Source: Homoserinibacter sp. YIM 151385
GTDB taxonomy: Bacteria > Actinomycetota > Actinomycetes > Actinomycetales > Microbacteriaceae
Direction of reading: 5' to 3'
Length of the DNA stretch: 64,000 bases
NCBI RefSeq assembly: GCF_027912415.1
Contig: NZ_CP115175.1
Coordinates: 1,364,001 to 1,428,000 of the forward strand
The position numbers and the translations under genes were made by a program. How positions within the stretch are numbered: the stretch's first letter is position 1; each line of letters opens with the position of its first letter. The notes below the pieces were generated by a model. That model was not told the DNA's origin. It worked only from the letters and a program-made list of their open reading frames with translations, and ran no database searches. Below are positions 17,453 through 26,660 of this stretch, piece after piece.

Positions 17453-18430
17453 TCAGTTCTTGGCGAGGGCGAAGAGGGTGTCGCCGACGTAGTCCGCGGC
17501 GTTCTCCTTCGTCACGAGCTCCGTGCCGGCGTCGATCTCCGCATCCACGTCCTCGCCCTCCGCGGCGGCGATCGCGGTCTCCGCGGCGGTCGCGCCGAGC
17601 GCGATCGGGTCGTTGAGCGAGGTCGCGACGTACTGCTCGCCGTCCGCGATCGCCTCGACGGCCTCCATGAGCCCGTCGACGCCGGCGACGAGCACGTCGT
17701 CGCGGCCGTTCTCCTGGAGCACCTGGAGGGCGCCGAGCGCCATGTCGTCGTTGTGGGCGTAGACGACCTTCACGTCCGAGTTCGCCTGGAGGAGGTCCTG
17801 CATCGCGGTCACCGCGTTCGAGCGGATGTACTCGGCGTAGGGGCCCTCGACGAACTCGATGCCCGACGCGCCCTCGAGGGCGTCGTGGAAGCCCTGCGAG
17901 CGGTCCATCGCGACGCTGCCGCCGGCATCCCCCTGGATCTCGATGATCTTGCCGCCCTCGTCGCCGAGCGCCTCGAGGACCGCCTCGCCGACGAGCTCGC
18001 CCATCGCGACGTTGTCGCGGCCGACGTGCGCGATCGCGCCCTCGGCGGGACGGTCGACCGTGACGACCGGGATGTCGGCGGCCTTCGCGGCGGCGATCGA
18101 GGGCGCGATGCCCTGCGGGTCGACCGGGTTGACGAGGAGGACGTCGACGCCCTGCGTGATGAGGTCCTCGATGTCGTTGTTCTGCTTCGTGATGTCGCCG
18201 TTGGCGTCGACGTAGCTGAGCTCGGCGTCGGCGGCCTCGGCGGCCTGCTTGACGCCCTCGCCGAGCTCCACGTAGAAGGGGGACTGCTGGGTGGCCTGGC
18301 TGAAGCCGACCTTGAGCGTGCCGTCGTCGTCCCCGCCGCCGGCGCCGCCGGGGCTCGTCGTGACGGAGCAGGCGGAGAGCGCGAGCAGGGCCGGCGCGGC
18401 CATGGCGGCGATGAGCAGGGACTTCTTCAT
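17453..18430 (-). CDS. RbsB-type sugar-binding lipoprotein (operon 2)
   Basis: A 325-residue periplasmic-binding-protein-like I protein. The signal peptide ends at a lipobox (LSAC, about residues 18-21), followed by a Gly/Asp-rich linker. Mature features are VGFSQATQQSPFYVEL, the VDVLLVNPVDPQGIAP hinge region and VTVDRPAEG. It is the first gene of operon 2. Its clear divergence from the operon 1 lipoprotein argues that the two importers bind different ligands. Confidence 0.92.
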   Translation of the reverse strand: MKKSLLIAAMAAPALLALSACSVTTSPGGAGGGDDDGTLKVGFSQATQQSPFYVELGEGVKQAAEAADAELSYVDANGDITKQNNDIEDLITQGVDVLLVNPVDPQGIAPSIAAAKAADIPVVTVDRPAEGAIAHVGRDNVAMGELVGEAVLEALGDEGGKIIEIQGDAGGSVAMDRSQGFHDALEGASGIEFVEGPYAEYIRSNAVTAMQDLLQANSDVKVVYAHNDDMALGALQVLQENGRDDVLVAGVDGLMEAVEAIADGEQYVATSLNDPIALGATAAETAIAAAEGEDVDAEIDAGTELVTKENAADYVGDTLFALAKN

Positions 18431-18472
18431 TGAGGTCGACCTCCGTTGGTCTTCGGTGCTGCGGGTCCCATC

Positions 18473-18502
18473 ACGCTAGGGCGATCGGGCCGGCCGATGC
18501 AA
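18473..18502 (-). promoter_or_regulatory. Possible promoter of operon 2
   Basis: On the minus strand TTGCAT (18502-18497) and TAGCGT (18478-18473) are separated by 18 bases, about 45 bases before the first start codon. The SorC-type repeat at 18519-18532 is then upstream of the -35 box, a position more typical of activation than repression. Confidence 0.35.
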
Positions 18503-18518
18503 CGGAAGTAGGGCTCTC

Positions 18519-18532
18519 TGCTCACATGAGCA
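18519..18532. promoter_or_regulatory. Candidate SorC operator, TGCTCA-N2-TGAGCA
   Basis: The perfect inverted repeat TGCTCACATGAGCA lies upstream of operon 2, built from the same hexamer as the repeat at 7511-7524 but with the half-sites swapped. It falls between operon 2 and the divergent cytochrome gene at 18609. Confidence 0.5.
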
Positions 18533-18596
18533 GCAGCCGTGCGGGGCGGCCCGCATCCGAGCAGTCGCGCCGACGCGGCGCACGGGGTGCCGTCGA

Positions 18597-18602
18597 TAAG
18601 CT
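18597..18602 (+). promoter_or_regulatory. -10 box of a leaderless promoter (cytochrome b gene)
   Basis: TAAGCT is followed by six bases and the GTG start at 18609, so transcription should begin at or next to the start codon. There is no ribosome-binding site. Confidence 0.55.
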
Positions 18603-18608
18603 GGAACC

Positions 18609-19547
18609 GTGCCGCGCAACGCCCCCCGCTCCCGTCGCGCACGCCTCGTCCTCCTCGTCCTCGGCCTCCTCGTCGCCGGCGCGATCGTCGTCGTCCTCGC
18701 GCGCTGGCTGCGCGAGCAGCCCGCCGTGCTCGAATTCCTGGCGCGCTACCCCGGCGAGGTGGCGCCGCCGCCCGGCACCCCCGTCGGCTTCCCCTGGTGG
18801 CTCAACTGGTCGCACGGGCTCAACGCCTTCTTCCTCGTCTTCATCGTCGCCTCGGGGCTGCGCATCCGCTCCAAGGTGCGGCCGCCCGCCTTCTGGACCC
18901 GCGATCCCGTGCGCTTCCCGAGACTGCGGGGCGCGCCCGCCCGCCTGTCGATCCACACCTGGTGGCACCTCGTCGTCGACACCCTCTTCGTCCTCAACGG
19001 TCTCGCGTTCGTCGTGCTGCTCGTCGCGACCGGGCAGTGGATGCGGATCGTCCCGCTCAGCTGGGAGGTCGTGCCGAACGCCGTCTCGGCGGGGCTCCAG
19101 TACGCCTCCTTCGAGTGGCCCGTGCACCACGGCTGGGTGAACTACAACGCGCTGCAGCAGCTCTCCTACTTCGCGACCGTGTTCCTCGCGGCGCCGCTCG
19201 CGCTCGCGACCGGCCTCCGTCTCTCGCCGGGCTGGCCGGCCTCCTGGCGCCGGCCCTCCGGCCTCCTCGGGGATGCCGCGGCGCGGCGCACGCACGCGTT
19301 CGTGCTCTGGTACTTCGTCGGCTTCACGGTCGTGCACGTCGGGCTCGTGCTCACGACGGGCGCGCTGCGGAACCTCAACACCATGTACGCGGGACGCGAC
19401 GAGGTGAGCTGGCTCGGCGCCGGCGTCTTCGCGGGCAGCCTGCTCCTCACGGCCGCGGCCTGGCTGCTGCTCTCGCCGCGGCGCATCACGGCCATCGCGA
19501 AGCGCACCGGCACGGTGCGCGAGCTGCCCGCACCCCCCAAGCGCTGA
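18609..19547 (+). CDS. Membrane-bound cytochrome b-type protein (cytochrome b561 / formate-dehydrogenase-gamma-like)
   Basis: A 312-residue integral membrane protein with about five hydrophobic helices. Histidines are placed in or beside helices as in di-haem b-type cytochromes of the Ni/Fe-hydrogenase and formate dehydrogenase gamma type: WSHGLNAFFLVF, SIHTWWHLVVDTL, WPVHHGWVNYNAL, and THAFVLWYFVGFTVVHVGL. It would pass electrons between quinone and a periplasmic oxidoreductase, but no such partner gene is adjacent. The start is a GTG behind a leaderless -10 box. Specific function unproven. Confidence 0.65.
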   Translation: MPRNAPRSRRARLVLLVLGLLVAGAIVVVLARWLREQPAVLEFLARYPGEVAPPPGTPVGFPWWLNWSHGLNAFFLVFIVASGLRIRSKVRPPAFWTRDPVRFPRLRGAPARLSIHTWWHLVVDTLFVLNGLAFVVLLVATGQWMRIVPLSWEVVPNAVSAGLQYASFEWPVHHGWVNYNALQQLSYFATVFLAAPLALATGLRLSPGWPASWRRPSGLLGDAAARRTHAFVLWYFVGFTVVHVGLVLTTGALRNLNTMYAGRDEVSWLGAGVFAGSLLLTAAAWLLLSPRRITAIAKRTGTVRELPAPPKR

Positions 19548-19594
19548 CGCGGCCGCCCCCGCCCGTCGGCGTGGCGGCCATGGCTGCCGTGGCT

Positions 19595-19666
19595 GCCAGA
19601 GACATGTCTCTTGCGGCGCAGACGGCCGCACACCACCGTCCCGGGCGCGACAGACATGTCTCTTGC
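19595..19666. repeat. Imperfect inverted repeat containing a 16-bp direct repeat, between convergent genes
   Basis: Arms at about 19595-19616 and 19645-19666 pair with three mismatches around a GC-rich loop of about 28 bases. Because AGACATGTCT is itself a palindrome, the arms also read as a direct repeat: AGACATGTCTCTTGCG occurs at 19600-19615 and 19652-19667. A related word (ACAGACGTGTCTATCGC) follows the ilvC terminator at 34504-34520. It probably ends both the cytochrome and gltX transcripts. Confidence 0.6.
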
Positions 19667-19715
19667 GAGTGGAACGACGGGGATGCGGTGGCGGTCGGCG
19701 CCGACGGCCGGACGC

Positions 19716-21215
19716 TCAGAGGGTGCGGCGGTAGGCGGTGAGACGCGCGAGCGTCGACGCCTTGCCGAGGATCTCCATGCTCTCGAACAGCGGCGGGCTG
19801 ATGCGGCGGCCGCTCACGCCCGCACGCAGCGGGCCGAAGGCGGTGCGCGGCTTCAGGCCGGCGCCCTCGATGAGCTCCGCGCGCAGCGCCGCCTCGATGG
19901 GCTCGGCGGCGAAGTCCTCGAGTCGCCCGAGGGCCGCGATCGAGGCGTCGAGCACGAGGCGCGCCTCGTCGAGGTCCTTCTCGCGCGGGCGGGCGTCGTC
20001 CTGGACGACGAGCTCCGCGTCCGGCGTGAACAGGAACTCGAGCATCGGCCGCGCCTCGCTCAGCACGCCGATCCGCTCCTGCACGAGCGGGGCGGCCTCC
20101 CGCAGGATCGCCGCCTGCGCAGGGCTCGGCGGCTGCTCGACGAGCCCCGCGAGGTAGGGCACGATGCGCGACTCGAAGTCCTCCGGGGCGAGCATGCGGA
20201 TGTGGTCCCCGTTGATCGCGTCGGCCTTCTTCTGGTCGAAGCGGGCCGGGTTCGGGTTGACGTCGGCGATGTCGAAGGCCGCGACGAGCTCCTCGGTCGT
20301 GAAGACGTCGCGGTCGGCCGCGATCGACCACCCGAGCAGGGCGAGGGCGTTGATGAGCCCCTCCGGCACGAAGCCGCGGTCGCGGTGGTGGAACAGGTTC
20401 GACTCGGGGTCGCGCTTCGAGAGCTTCTTCGCCCCCTCCCCGAGCACGAGCGGCATGTGGGCGAAGCGCGGCACGAAGTCCGTGACGCCGATCTCGATGA
20501 GCGCGAGATACAGCGCGATCTGCCGGGGCGTCGAGGACATGATGTCCTCGCCGCGGAGCACGTGCGTGATCCCCATGAGCGCGTCGTCGACGGGGTTCAC
20601 GAGCGTGTAGAGCGGGGCGCCGTTCGGGCGCACGACGACGAAGTCGGTGAAGCTCCCGGCCGGGAAGGTCACGGGGCCGCGGATGAGGTCGACGTAGCTG
20701 AGCTCGGTGTCCGGCACCCGGAGGCGGAGGCTGGGCCGGCGACCCTCTGCGCGGAACGCCTCGCGCTGCGCCTCGGTGAGCTCGCGCTCGTGGTTGTCGT
20801 AGCCCTGGCGGGGGTCGCGGCCCGCCTCGCGGTTGCGCGCCTCCATCTCCTCGGGGGTGACGAAGCTCTCGTAGAGGAAGCCGGCGGCCTTGAGCCGTGC
20901 GATGACGTCCTGGTAGATCTCGCCGCGCTGCGACTGCCGGTAGGGCCCCGCGGGGCCGCCCGTCTCGACGCCCTCGTCCCAGTCGATGCCGAGCCAGCGC
21001 AGCGCGTCGACGAGCTGGAGGTAGCTCTCCTCGCTGTCGCGGGCCGCATCCGTGTCCTCGACGCGGAAGACGAGGCGGCCGCCGGTGTGGCGGGCGTAGG
21101 CCCAGTTGAAGAGCGCCGTGCGGACCATGCCGACGTGCGGCGTGCCGGTCGGCGAGGGGCAGAACCGCACCGTGACGTCGGTGCCGGTCGCGGTGGTGAA
21201 GGGGAGCTCGGACAT
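19716..21215 (-). CDS. gltX: Glutamyl-tRNA synthetase
   Basis: A 499-residue class I synthetase charging tRNA-Glu, and probably tRNA-Gln too (non-discriminating, inferred). The HIGH-equivalent is in [12 protein letters not shown] and the KMSKS-equivalent is [20 protein letters not shown] and [16 protein letters not shown] are typical of GluRS. The C-terminal anticodon-binding region ends with [25 protein letters not shown]. It heads the conserved actinobacterial gltX - FAA hydrolase - leuB - serA neighbourhood. The start lies 8 bases after a TAGACT box, so the message may be leaderless. Confidence 0.97.
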   Translation of the reverse strand: MSELPFTTATGTDVTVRFCPSPTGTPHVGMVRTALFNWAYARHTGGRLVFRVEDTDAARDSEESYLQLVDALRWLGIDWDEGVETGGPAGPYRQSQRGEIYQDVIARLKAAGFLYESFVTPEEMEARNREAGRDPRQGYDNHERELTEAQREAFRAEGRRPSLRLRVPDTELSYVDLIRGPVTFPAGSFTDFVVVRPNGAPLYTLVNPVDDALMGITHVLRGEDIMSSTPRQIALYLALIEIGVTDFVPRFAHMPLVLGEGAKKLSKRDPESNLFHHRDRGFVPEGLINALALLGWSIAADRDVFTTEELVAAFDIADVNPNPARFDQKKADAINGDHIRMLAPEDFESRIVPYLAGLVEQPPSPAQAAILREAAPLVQERIGVLSEARPMLEFLFTPDAELVVQDDARPREKDLDEARLVLDASIAALGRLEDFAAEPIEAALRAELIEGAGLKPRTAFGPLRAGVSGRRISPPLFESMEILGKASTLARLTAYRRTL

Positions 21216-21223
21216 CGGGGTCG

Positions 21224-21229
21224 AGTCTA
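21224..21229 (-). promoter_or_regulatory. -10 box of a possible leaderless promoter (gltX)
   Basis: TAGACT on the minus strand ends 8 bases before the gltX ATG at 21215. This spacing leaves no room for a ribosome-binding site. Confidence 0.45.
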
Positions 21230-21305
21230 GTTGCGGCTCAGACCAGCAGGTCGCGGAGCCAGGACCGGATGCCGTGGAGGCTCGCGTCGGATCGGCGACG
21301 GACCG

Positions 21306-21368
21306 GGACTCGGAGGATCGCCCTCATCCGGCCGACGGCGGTCGCGCGGAGGCGAGATCTCCGAGTCC
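21306..21368. repeat. Inverted repeat downstream of yeiH-like gene
   Basis: GGACTCGGAG (21306-21315) pairs with CTCCGAGTCC (21359-21368). Inside, GATCGCC and GGCGAGAT extend the stem imperfectly. It lies in the 202-bp gap between gltX and the end of the operon that finishes at 21418, so it probably terminates that operon. Nothing else is recognisable in this gap. Confidence 0.6.
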
Positions 21369-21417
21369 GCACTCGAGAGACCGCGGCCGAGCACGCGACG
21401 ACGGGGCGGGCGGGGCC

Positions 21418-22416
21418 TCAGGCGGCGAGCGCGACGACGCCGAGCGCGAGCCCGAGGATCGCGAGCCAGGCGAGCGCACCCGCGGCCAGGGCGCGGCCGC
21501 CCGAGCGCACGAGCCGGTCGAGGCGCAGCGAGGCGCCGATCGCCGCGAGCGCCGTCGCCAGGAGGGCCGACTGGAGGCCGCCGGCGACCGCGAGGACCGG
21601 CTCGGGGACCTCGACGAGCGTCCCCAGGACGACGAGCGCGGCGAAGCCGACGATGAAGAGCGGCACGACGGGCGGCCGGGGCGAGCCGTCCGCCTCCCCG
21701 CCCGCGCGCGCGAGGCGCCGCCGCGTCCCGATCGAGGCGCCCGCGACCATCGGGGCGAGGAGCAGCACGCGCGTGAGCTTCACGACGACGCCGACCGCGA
21801 GCGCCGCCGCACCCGCGGAGCCGGCCGTCGCGACGACCTGGCCGACATCGTGGACGCTCGCGCCCGCCCACACGCCGAAGCCGTGCGCGTCGAGGCCGAG
21901 CAGCGGCGAGAGCAGCGGGAGGACGAGGATCGCGAGCGAGCCGTAGAGGGTCACGAGCGCGGTCGGCGCGGCCGCGTCCTGCTCGCTCGAGCGGCGGGCG
22001 GCGCTCATGGCGCCGATCGCGGAGACGCCGCAGATCGCGAAGCCCGAGGCGAGGAGCACCGACTCCTCGCGACCCAGCCCGAGCAGCCGCGCGATCCCCC
22101 AGGTCGCGAGGAAGGCGAGCGCCACGAGGGCGACGATCGCGAGCACGACCGGCCAGCCGAGCCCCGCGATGTCGACGAGCGACACCTGGAGCCCGAGCAG
22201 CACGATCCCGAGGCGCAGCAGCCGCTTCGCCGCGAGCGCGACGCCCGGCCTGAGCGCGCCGTCGAGCCGGGCGCGGAGCGCGGGGATGCTGCCGGCCGCG
22301 ACCCCGAGGACGAGCGCGGCCGTCAGCCACGGCACCGCCGACAGGACCGCGTGCACGCCCCAGGCGAGCGCCGCGAGGAACGCGGCCGCGAGCAGCCCCG
22401 GCGCGAGGCGCCTCAT
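21418..22416 (-). CDS. YeiH/UPF0324-family putative sulfate exporter
   Basis: A 332-residue polytopic protein with about ten hydrophobic segments, of the Cons_hypoth698 (YeiH) family. The diagnostic core SGFAICGVSAIGAMS is followed by WAGASVHDVGQVVATAG, the characteristic HDV(A/G)QVV signature. The family is annotated as putative sulfate exporters; the true substrate is uncertain. It is the last gene of the ilvE - FAA hydrolase - MFS - YeiH chain, its start overlapping the MFS stop by four bases. Confidence 0.85.
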   Translation of the reverse strand: MRRLAPGLLAAAFLAALAWGVHAVLSAVPWLTAALVLGVAAGSIPALRARLDGALRPGVALAAKRLLRLGIVLLGLQVSLVDIAGLGWPVVLAIVALVALAFLATWGIARLLGLGREESVLLASGFAICGVSAIGAMSAARRSSEQDAAAPTALVTLYGSLAILVLPLLSPLLGLDAHGFGVWAGASVHDVGQVVATAGSAGAAALAVGVVVKLTRVLLLAPMVAGASIGTRRRLARAGGEADGSPRPPVVPLFIVGFAALVVLGTLVEVPEPVLAVAGGLQSALLATALAAIGASLRLDRLVRSGGRALAAGALAWLAILGLALGVVALAA

Positions 22417-23636
22417 GCGCCGACCGACCGCACCCGGCCCGCCCGCACCCGCGTCAGCAGCAGCGCGGAGGCGACCGCGACGAGCGCGATCGCGGTGAGC
22501 GAGAGCCCGGCATATCCGAGCAGCGCGAGCACGACGCCCGCGAGCGCCCCGCCGAGCCCGCCCGAGGCGCTCATCACGAGATCCGAGCGGCCCTGGATGC
22601 GGGTCCGGTGCTCAGGACTCGTCGCGCCGGCCACGAGCGCCGAGCCCGAGACGGTCGACGCGCTCCAGCCGAGGCCCAGGAGGATGAGGCCGACGACGAC
22701 CGCCGCCTCCGACTCCGCCCCGATCGAGGTGCACAGGAGCGCCGCGAGGAGCATCGCCTGGCCGAGGCCGATGACGAGGATGCGACCCAGACGGTCCGAG
22801 AGCACGCCCCAGAGCGGCGAGAGCGCGTACATGCCGGCGACGTGGAGGCTGATCGTGAGGCCGACGATCTCGAGGGTCGCGCCGTGGTGCGTGAGGTGCA
22901 CGGGCGTCATCGCCATGACGGAGGCCATGGTCGCGTGACTGAGGCCGATGACGGCGATGCCGACCCGCGCGGTCGTGCGGTCGGCATCCACCCGCGCGAC
23001 CGCCGCCGCGGGGGCCGCGGCCTCGAGCCGGCGGGCGAGGAGCAGGGGATCGGGGCGCAGCCCGACCAGGTAGATGACGGCCGCGAGCGCCTGCGCCGCG
23101 ATCGTGAGCAGGAAGGGGCCGGCGAGCTCCGGGAGCCCGGCCGCGAGCCCGAGCCGGTTGCCGAGGCCGATCGTGTTCGGCCCGACGACGGCGCCGATCG
23201 TCGTCGCCCAGACGACGATCGAGAGGTCGCGCCCGCGGCGTGCGGGCGGGGCGAGGTCGGTCGCGGCGAAGCGCGACTGGAGGTTGACGGCCGTGCCGAC
23301 GCCGATCATCGCGAAGGCGAGGACCAGCAGGGGGAAGACGACGAGCACGGCCGCGACGATCCCGAGGAACGCGCCGGCGGCCGCCGTCAGCGCGCCCGCG
23401 GCGAGCGCCGAGGATCGTCCGAGGCGCTGGGCGAGCGCCGCGAGCGGGACCGCCGCGAGCGCGGCGCCGACCGTGGATCCCGTGGTCGCCGCCCCCGAGA
23501 AGGCCTCGGAGCCGGAGACCAGGGTCGCGAGCAGGGCGCCCGCCGAGAGGGTCGACCCCATGCCCAGCCCGCTGAGCACCTGCCCCGCGACGAGGACGCC
23601 GCGAGTCCGGCGGTGGACGAGAACCGGGTCGGTCAC
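22413..23636 (-). CDS. Major facilitator superfamily transporter
   Basis: A 407-residue protein with about 12 membrane helices. The central domain carries the MFS motif A-like stretch YALSPLWGVLSDRLGRI. The GTG at 23636 is selected because it overlaps the FAA-hydrolase stop by four bases and leaves a complete first helix. An MFS gene in this position near gltX and leuB is, from memory, also seen in mycobacteria, which suggests an old association. Substrate unknown; drug/H+ antiport is the usual default for such sequences. Confidence 0.85.
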   Translation of the reverse strand: MTDPVLVHRRTRGVLVAGQVLSGLGMGSTLSAGALLATLVSGSEAFSGAATTGSTVGAALAAVPLAALAQRLGRSSALAAGALTAAAGAFLGIVAAVLVVFPLLVLAFAMIGVGTAVNLQSRFAATDLAPPARRGRDLSIVVWATTIGAVVGPNTIGLGNRLGLAAGLPELAGPFLLTIAAQALAAVIYLVGLRPDPLLLARRLEAAAPAAAVARVDADRTTARVGIAVIGLSHATMASVMAMTPVHLTHHGATLEIVGLTISLHVAGMYALSPLWGVLSDRLGRILVIGLGQAMLLAALLCTSIGAESEAAVVVGLILLGLGWSASTVSGSALVAGATSPEHRTRIQGRSDLVMSASGGLGGALAGVVLALLGYAGLSLTAIALVAVASALLLTRVRAGRVRSVGA

Positions 23637-24412
23637 CGCGGGTCGCGGTACGCGGCGGGGTTCGACAGCGTGCCGATCCCCTCGATGCGGATGTCGACGG
23701 TCTGGCCGTCGAGGAATCCGCCGACCCCGTCGGGCGTGCCCGTGAGGATGACGTCGCCCGGCAGCAGGGTCCAGACGTCGGAGATGTACTCGATGAGCTC
23801 GGGGATCTTGTGGAGCAGGTCGCTCGTGCGGCCGTGGCGCCGCGGCTCCCCGTCGACCCAGGTCTGGATCTCGAGGTCCGCCGGGTCGAGCTCGGTCTCG
23901 ATCCACGGCCCGAGCGGGCAGAAGGTGTCGTAGCCCTTCGCCCGCGCCCACTGGCCGTCGGCGAACATCTGGTCGCGGGCGGAGACGTCGTTCGCGATCG
24001 TGTACCCGAAGACGACGTCGCGCCAGTTCTCCTTCTTCACCTGCTTCGCGACGTGCCCGATGACGATCGCGAGCTCGCCCTCGTGCACGATGCGCCCCTC
24101 GACCGGCGGGATGCGGATCGCGTCGCCCGGCCCCACGACCGAGGTGTTCGGCTTGAGGAAGATCAGCGGGGTGTCGGGGCCCTCATGGCCCATCTCCTTG
24201 CGATGCGCGGCGTAGTTCATGCCGACGCAGACGACCTTCGAGCGCGGGATGACGGGCGCGAGCAGCTTCGCCTCCGCGAGCGGCACCCGCTCCCCCGTCG
24301 GCTCGTAGGGCATGAGCATGGGGTCGCCGACGAGGACCGCGAGGTCCTCGCCGTCGACGATGCCGTAGCGGGGGCCGTCGGCCCCCGGGCTGGTGAAGCG
24401 CGCGACCTTCAC
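23633..24412 (-). CDS. Fumarylacetoacetate-hydrolase family protein
   Basis: A 259-residue FAH-superfamily enzyme. The metal and active-site landmarks are VGMNYAAHRKEMG, the acidic motif VHEGELAIVIG, GYTIANDVSARD and TGTPDGVGGF. Family members hydrolyse or decarboxylate/isomerise acylpyruvates and related diacids. The GTG at 24412 overlaps the ilvE stop by four bases. A FAH-type gene next to gltX, leuB and serA is conserved in actinobacteria; its link to branched-chain metabolism is not established. Confidence 0.9.
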   Translation of the reverse strand: MKVARFTSPGADGPRYGIVDGEDLAVLVGDPMLMPYEPTGERVPLAEAKLLAPVIPRSKVVCVGMNYAAHRKEMGHEGPDTPLIFLKPNTSVVGPGDAIRIPPVEGRIVHEGELAIVIGHVAKQVKKENWRDVVFGYTIANDVSARDQMFADGQWARAKGYDTFCPLGPWIETELDPADLEIQTWVDGEPRRHGRTSDLLHKIPELIEYISDVWTLLPGDVILTGTPDGVGGFLDGQTVDIRIEGIGTLSNPAAYRDPR

Positions 24413-25521
24413 GCGTCGAGCCTCCGCATCCACCCGTGCGGGTCCTCGCGGCGGCCGTACTGGATGTCGGTGAGCTCCTGCCGAAGCGACATGGTGAGCT
24501 CGCCGGCGACCGCATCCTCGGATCCGATCGTGAACCCCGCCGACTTCAGCTGGCCGATGGGCGTGACGACGGCCGCGGTGCCGCAGGCGAAGGCCTCGAC
24601 GATCTCGCCCGACTCGACCCCGTCGCGCCACTCGTCGATCGAGACCGGCCGCTTCTCGACCCGGTGGCCGCGGTCCTCGGCGAGCTGCAGGATGCTGTCG
24701 CGGGTGATCCCCTCGAGGATCGAGTCGCTGTCGGGGGTGACGAGCGTGCCGTCGGCCTTCACGAGCACGACGTTCATGCCGCCGAGCTCTTCGAGATACC
24801 GGCCCTCGAGCGCGTCGAGGAAGAGCACCTGCGCGCAGCCGTGCGCGGCCGCCTCCTGCTGCGGGAGCAGCGAGGAGGCGTAGTTGCCGCCCGTCTTCGC
24901 GGCGCCCGTGCCGCCCTTGCCGGCGCGGTTGTACTCGGTCGAGAGCCAGATCGAGACGGGGGCGACGCCGCCCGTGAAGTAGGCGCCCGCGGGGCTCGCG
25001 ATGACGTAGTAGTTGACCTTCTTCGCGGCGCGGACGCCGAGGAAGGCCTCCTTCGCGAACATGAAGGGCCGGAGGTACAGGCTCGTCTCGGGGGCACTCG
25101 GCACCCAGTCGCCGTCGACCGCGATGAGCTGCTCGAGCGACTCGATGAAGTACTCCACCGGCAGCTCCGGCAGCGCGAGGCGCTCGGCGGAGCGCTGGAG
25201 GCGGCGGCCGTTCGCGTCCGGGCGGAACGACCAGATGGAGCCGTCGGCGTGGCGGTAGGCCTTGAGCCCCTCGAAGATCTCCTGCGCGTAGTGGAGGACC
25301 GCGGCCGCCGGATCGAGCTGGATGGGGCCGTAGGGCTGCACGCGGGGACGGTGCCAGCCGCCCCGCTCCGACCAGCAGATGTCGACCATGTGGTCGGTGA
25401 AGTGGTTGCCGAAGCCGGGGTCGGCGAGGACGGCGGCGCGCTCCGCCTCCGTCTTCGCGGACTCGTTCGGGGTCACGGCCCAGGCGAGGTCCTTGCGGGC
25501 CATCTGGAGCGGAATCGTCAT
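24409..25521 (-). CDS. ilvE: Branched-chain amino-acid aminotransferase
   Basis: A 370-residue fold-type IV PLP enzyme performing the last step of Leu/Ile/Val synthesis with glutamate as amino donor. The PLP lysine lies in GAAKTGGNYASSLL. Other family motifs are YAQEIFEGLKAYR, LEGITRDSIL, and EAFACGTAAVVTPIG. The length is normal for the actinobacterial class. ATG at 25521 has a purine-rich site (GGAAGAAGAG). It heads the four-gene overlapped operon running to 21418. Confidence 0.97.
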   Translation of the reverse strand: MTIPLQMARKDLAWAVTPNESAKTEAERAAVLADPGFGNHFTDHMVDICWSERGGWHRPRVQPYGPIQLDPAAAVLHYAQEIFEGLKAYRHADGSIWSFRPDANGRRLQRSAERLALPELPVEYFIESLEQLIAVDGDWVPSAPETSLYLRPFMFAKEAFLGVRAAKKVNYYVIASPAGAYFTGGVAPVSIWLSTEYNRAGKGGTGAAKTGGNYASSLLPQQEAAAHGCAQVLFLDALEGRYLEELGGMNVVLVKADGTLVTPDSDSILEGITRDSILQLAEDRGHRVEKRPVSIDEWRDGVESGEIVEAFACGTAAVVTPIGQLKSAGFTIGSEDAVAGELTMSLRQELTDIQYGRREDPHGWMRRLDA

Positions 25522-25589
25522 GTCGGTCTCTTCTTCCGTGGATCAGGTCCATCCTGCCAAGCTCGGGCGGGATCCGGACCCTTTCGGTC

Positions 25590-26651
25590 TTATTGGAGCC
25601 GGTCTTCTCGGAGCCGGGCCGCGATCGCGTCGCCCACCTCGGAGGTGGCGCGTGCGGCGTCGCCTCGTTCGGCGAGGTCGGCCGAGACCGCCTCGCGGAT
25701 GCGCTCGGCCGCATCCTCCAGCTCGAGGTGGTCGAGGAGGAGGGATGCGGAGAGGATCGCCGCGGTCGGGTCGGCCTTCTGCTGGCCCGCGATGTCGGGT
25801 GCGGAGCCGTGGACGGGCTCGAACATCGAGGGGAACGCGCCGTCGGGGTTGATGTTGCCCGAGGCCGCCAGTCCGATGCCGCCGCTGATCGCGCCCGCAA
25901 GATCGGTGAGGATGTCGCCGAAGAGGTTGTCCGTGACGATGACGTCGAATCTAGCAGGGTCGGTGACCATGAAGATGGTCGCCGCGTCCACGTGGAGGTA
26001 GCCCACCTCGACGCCCGGGTGCTCGGCCGCGACCGCATCCACGGTCCGCTGCCAGAGGGAGCCGGCGTGGGTGAGGACGTTCGTCTTGTGGACGAGCGTG
26101 ACCTTGCGGCGGCGGCGCTCGGCGAGCGCGAAGCCGGCGCGCACGAGGCGCTCGACGCCGAAGGCCGTGTTGACGCTCACCTCGTTCGCGATCTCGTGCG
26201 GGGTGCCGCGGCGGATGTTGCCGCCGTTGCCGACGTACGGCCCCTCGGTGCCCTCGCGGACGACGACGAAGTCGACCTCGCCGGGCTCGGCGAGCGGGCT
26301 CGGCACGCTCGGGTAGACGACGGTGGGGCGGAGGTTGACGTAGTGGTCGAGCGCGAAGCGGAGCTTGAGGAGCAGCCCGCGCTCGATGATGCCGCCCGCG
26401 AGGCGCGCATCGCGGGGGTCGCCGCCGACCGCGCCGAGCAGGATCGCGTCGTGGCGGGCGAGCGCGGCGACGTCCTCGTCATCGAGGATGCGGCCCGTCT
26501 CGAGGTAGTGGCCGGCGCCGAAGGGGTACTCGGCGAGCGCGAGCTCGACCGAGTCGCCGACGGCCGCGCGGAGGACCTTGAGCGCCTCCTCGACGACCTC
26601 CGGTCCGATGCCGTCCCCTCGGATGACGGCGATGTCGAGTCGACGGGGCAC
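25590..26651 (-). CDS. leuB: 3-isopropylmalate dehydrogenase
   Basis: A 353-residue isocitrate/isopropylmalate dehydrogenase-family enzyme, third step of leucine synthesis. [13 protein letters not shown] opens the fold, [10 protein letters not shown] and [10 protein letters not shown] line the substrate site, and [17 protein letters not shown] carries the metal aspartates. The GTG at 26651 is chosen over longer starts because it is preceded by a strong GGGAGGAG site and matches the family N-terminus. Part of that site is locked in a palindrome (26661-26678), so translation may be regulated by RNA folding. Confidence 0.96.
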   Translation of the reverse strand: MPRRLDIAVIRGDGIGPEVVEEALKVLRAAVGDSVELALAEYPFGAGHYLETGRILDDEDVAALARHDAILLGAVGGDPRDARLAGGIIERGLLLKLRFALDHYVNLRPTVVYPSVPSPLAEPGEVDFVVVREGTEGPYVGNGGNIRRGTPHEIANEVSVNTAFGVERLVRAGFALAERRRRKVTLVHKTNVLTHAGSLWQRTVDAVAAEHPGVEVGYLHVDAATIFMVTDPARFDVIVTDNLFGDILTDLAGAISGGIGLAASGNINPDGAFPSMFEPVHGSAPDIAGQQKADPTAAILSASLLLDHLELEDAAERIREAVSADLAERGDAARATSEVGDAIAARLREDRLQ

Positions 26652-26660
26652 AGCGCACTC

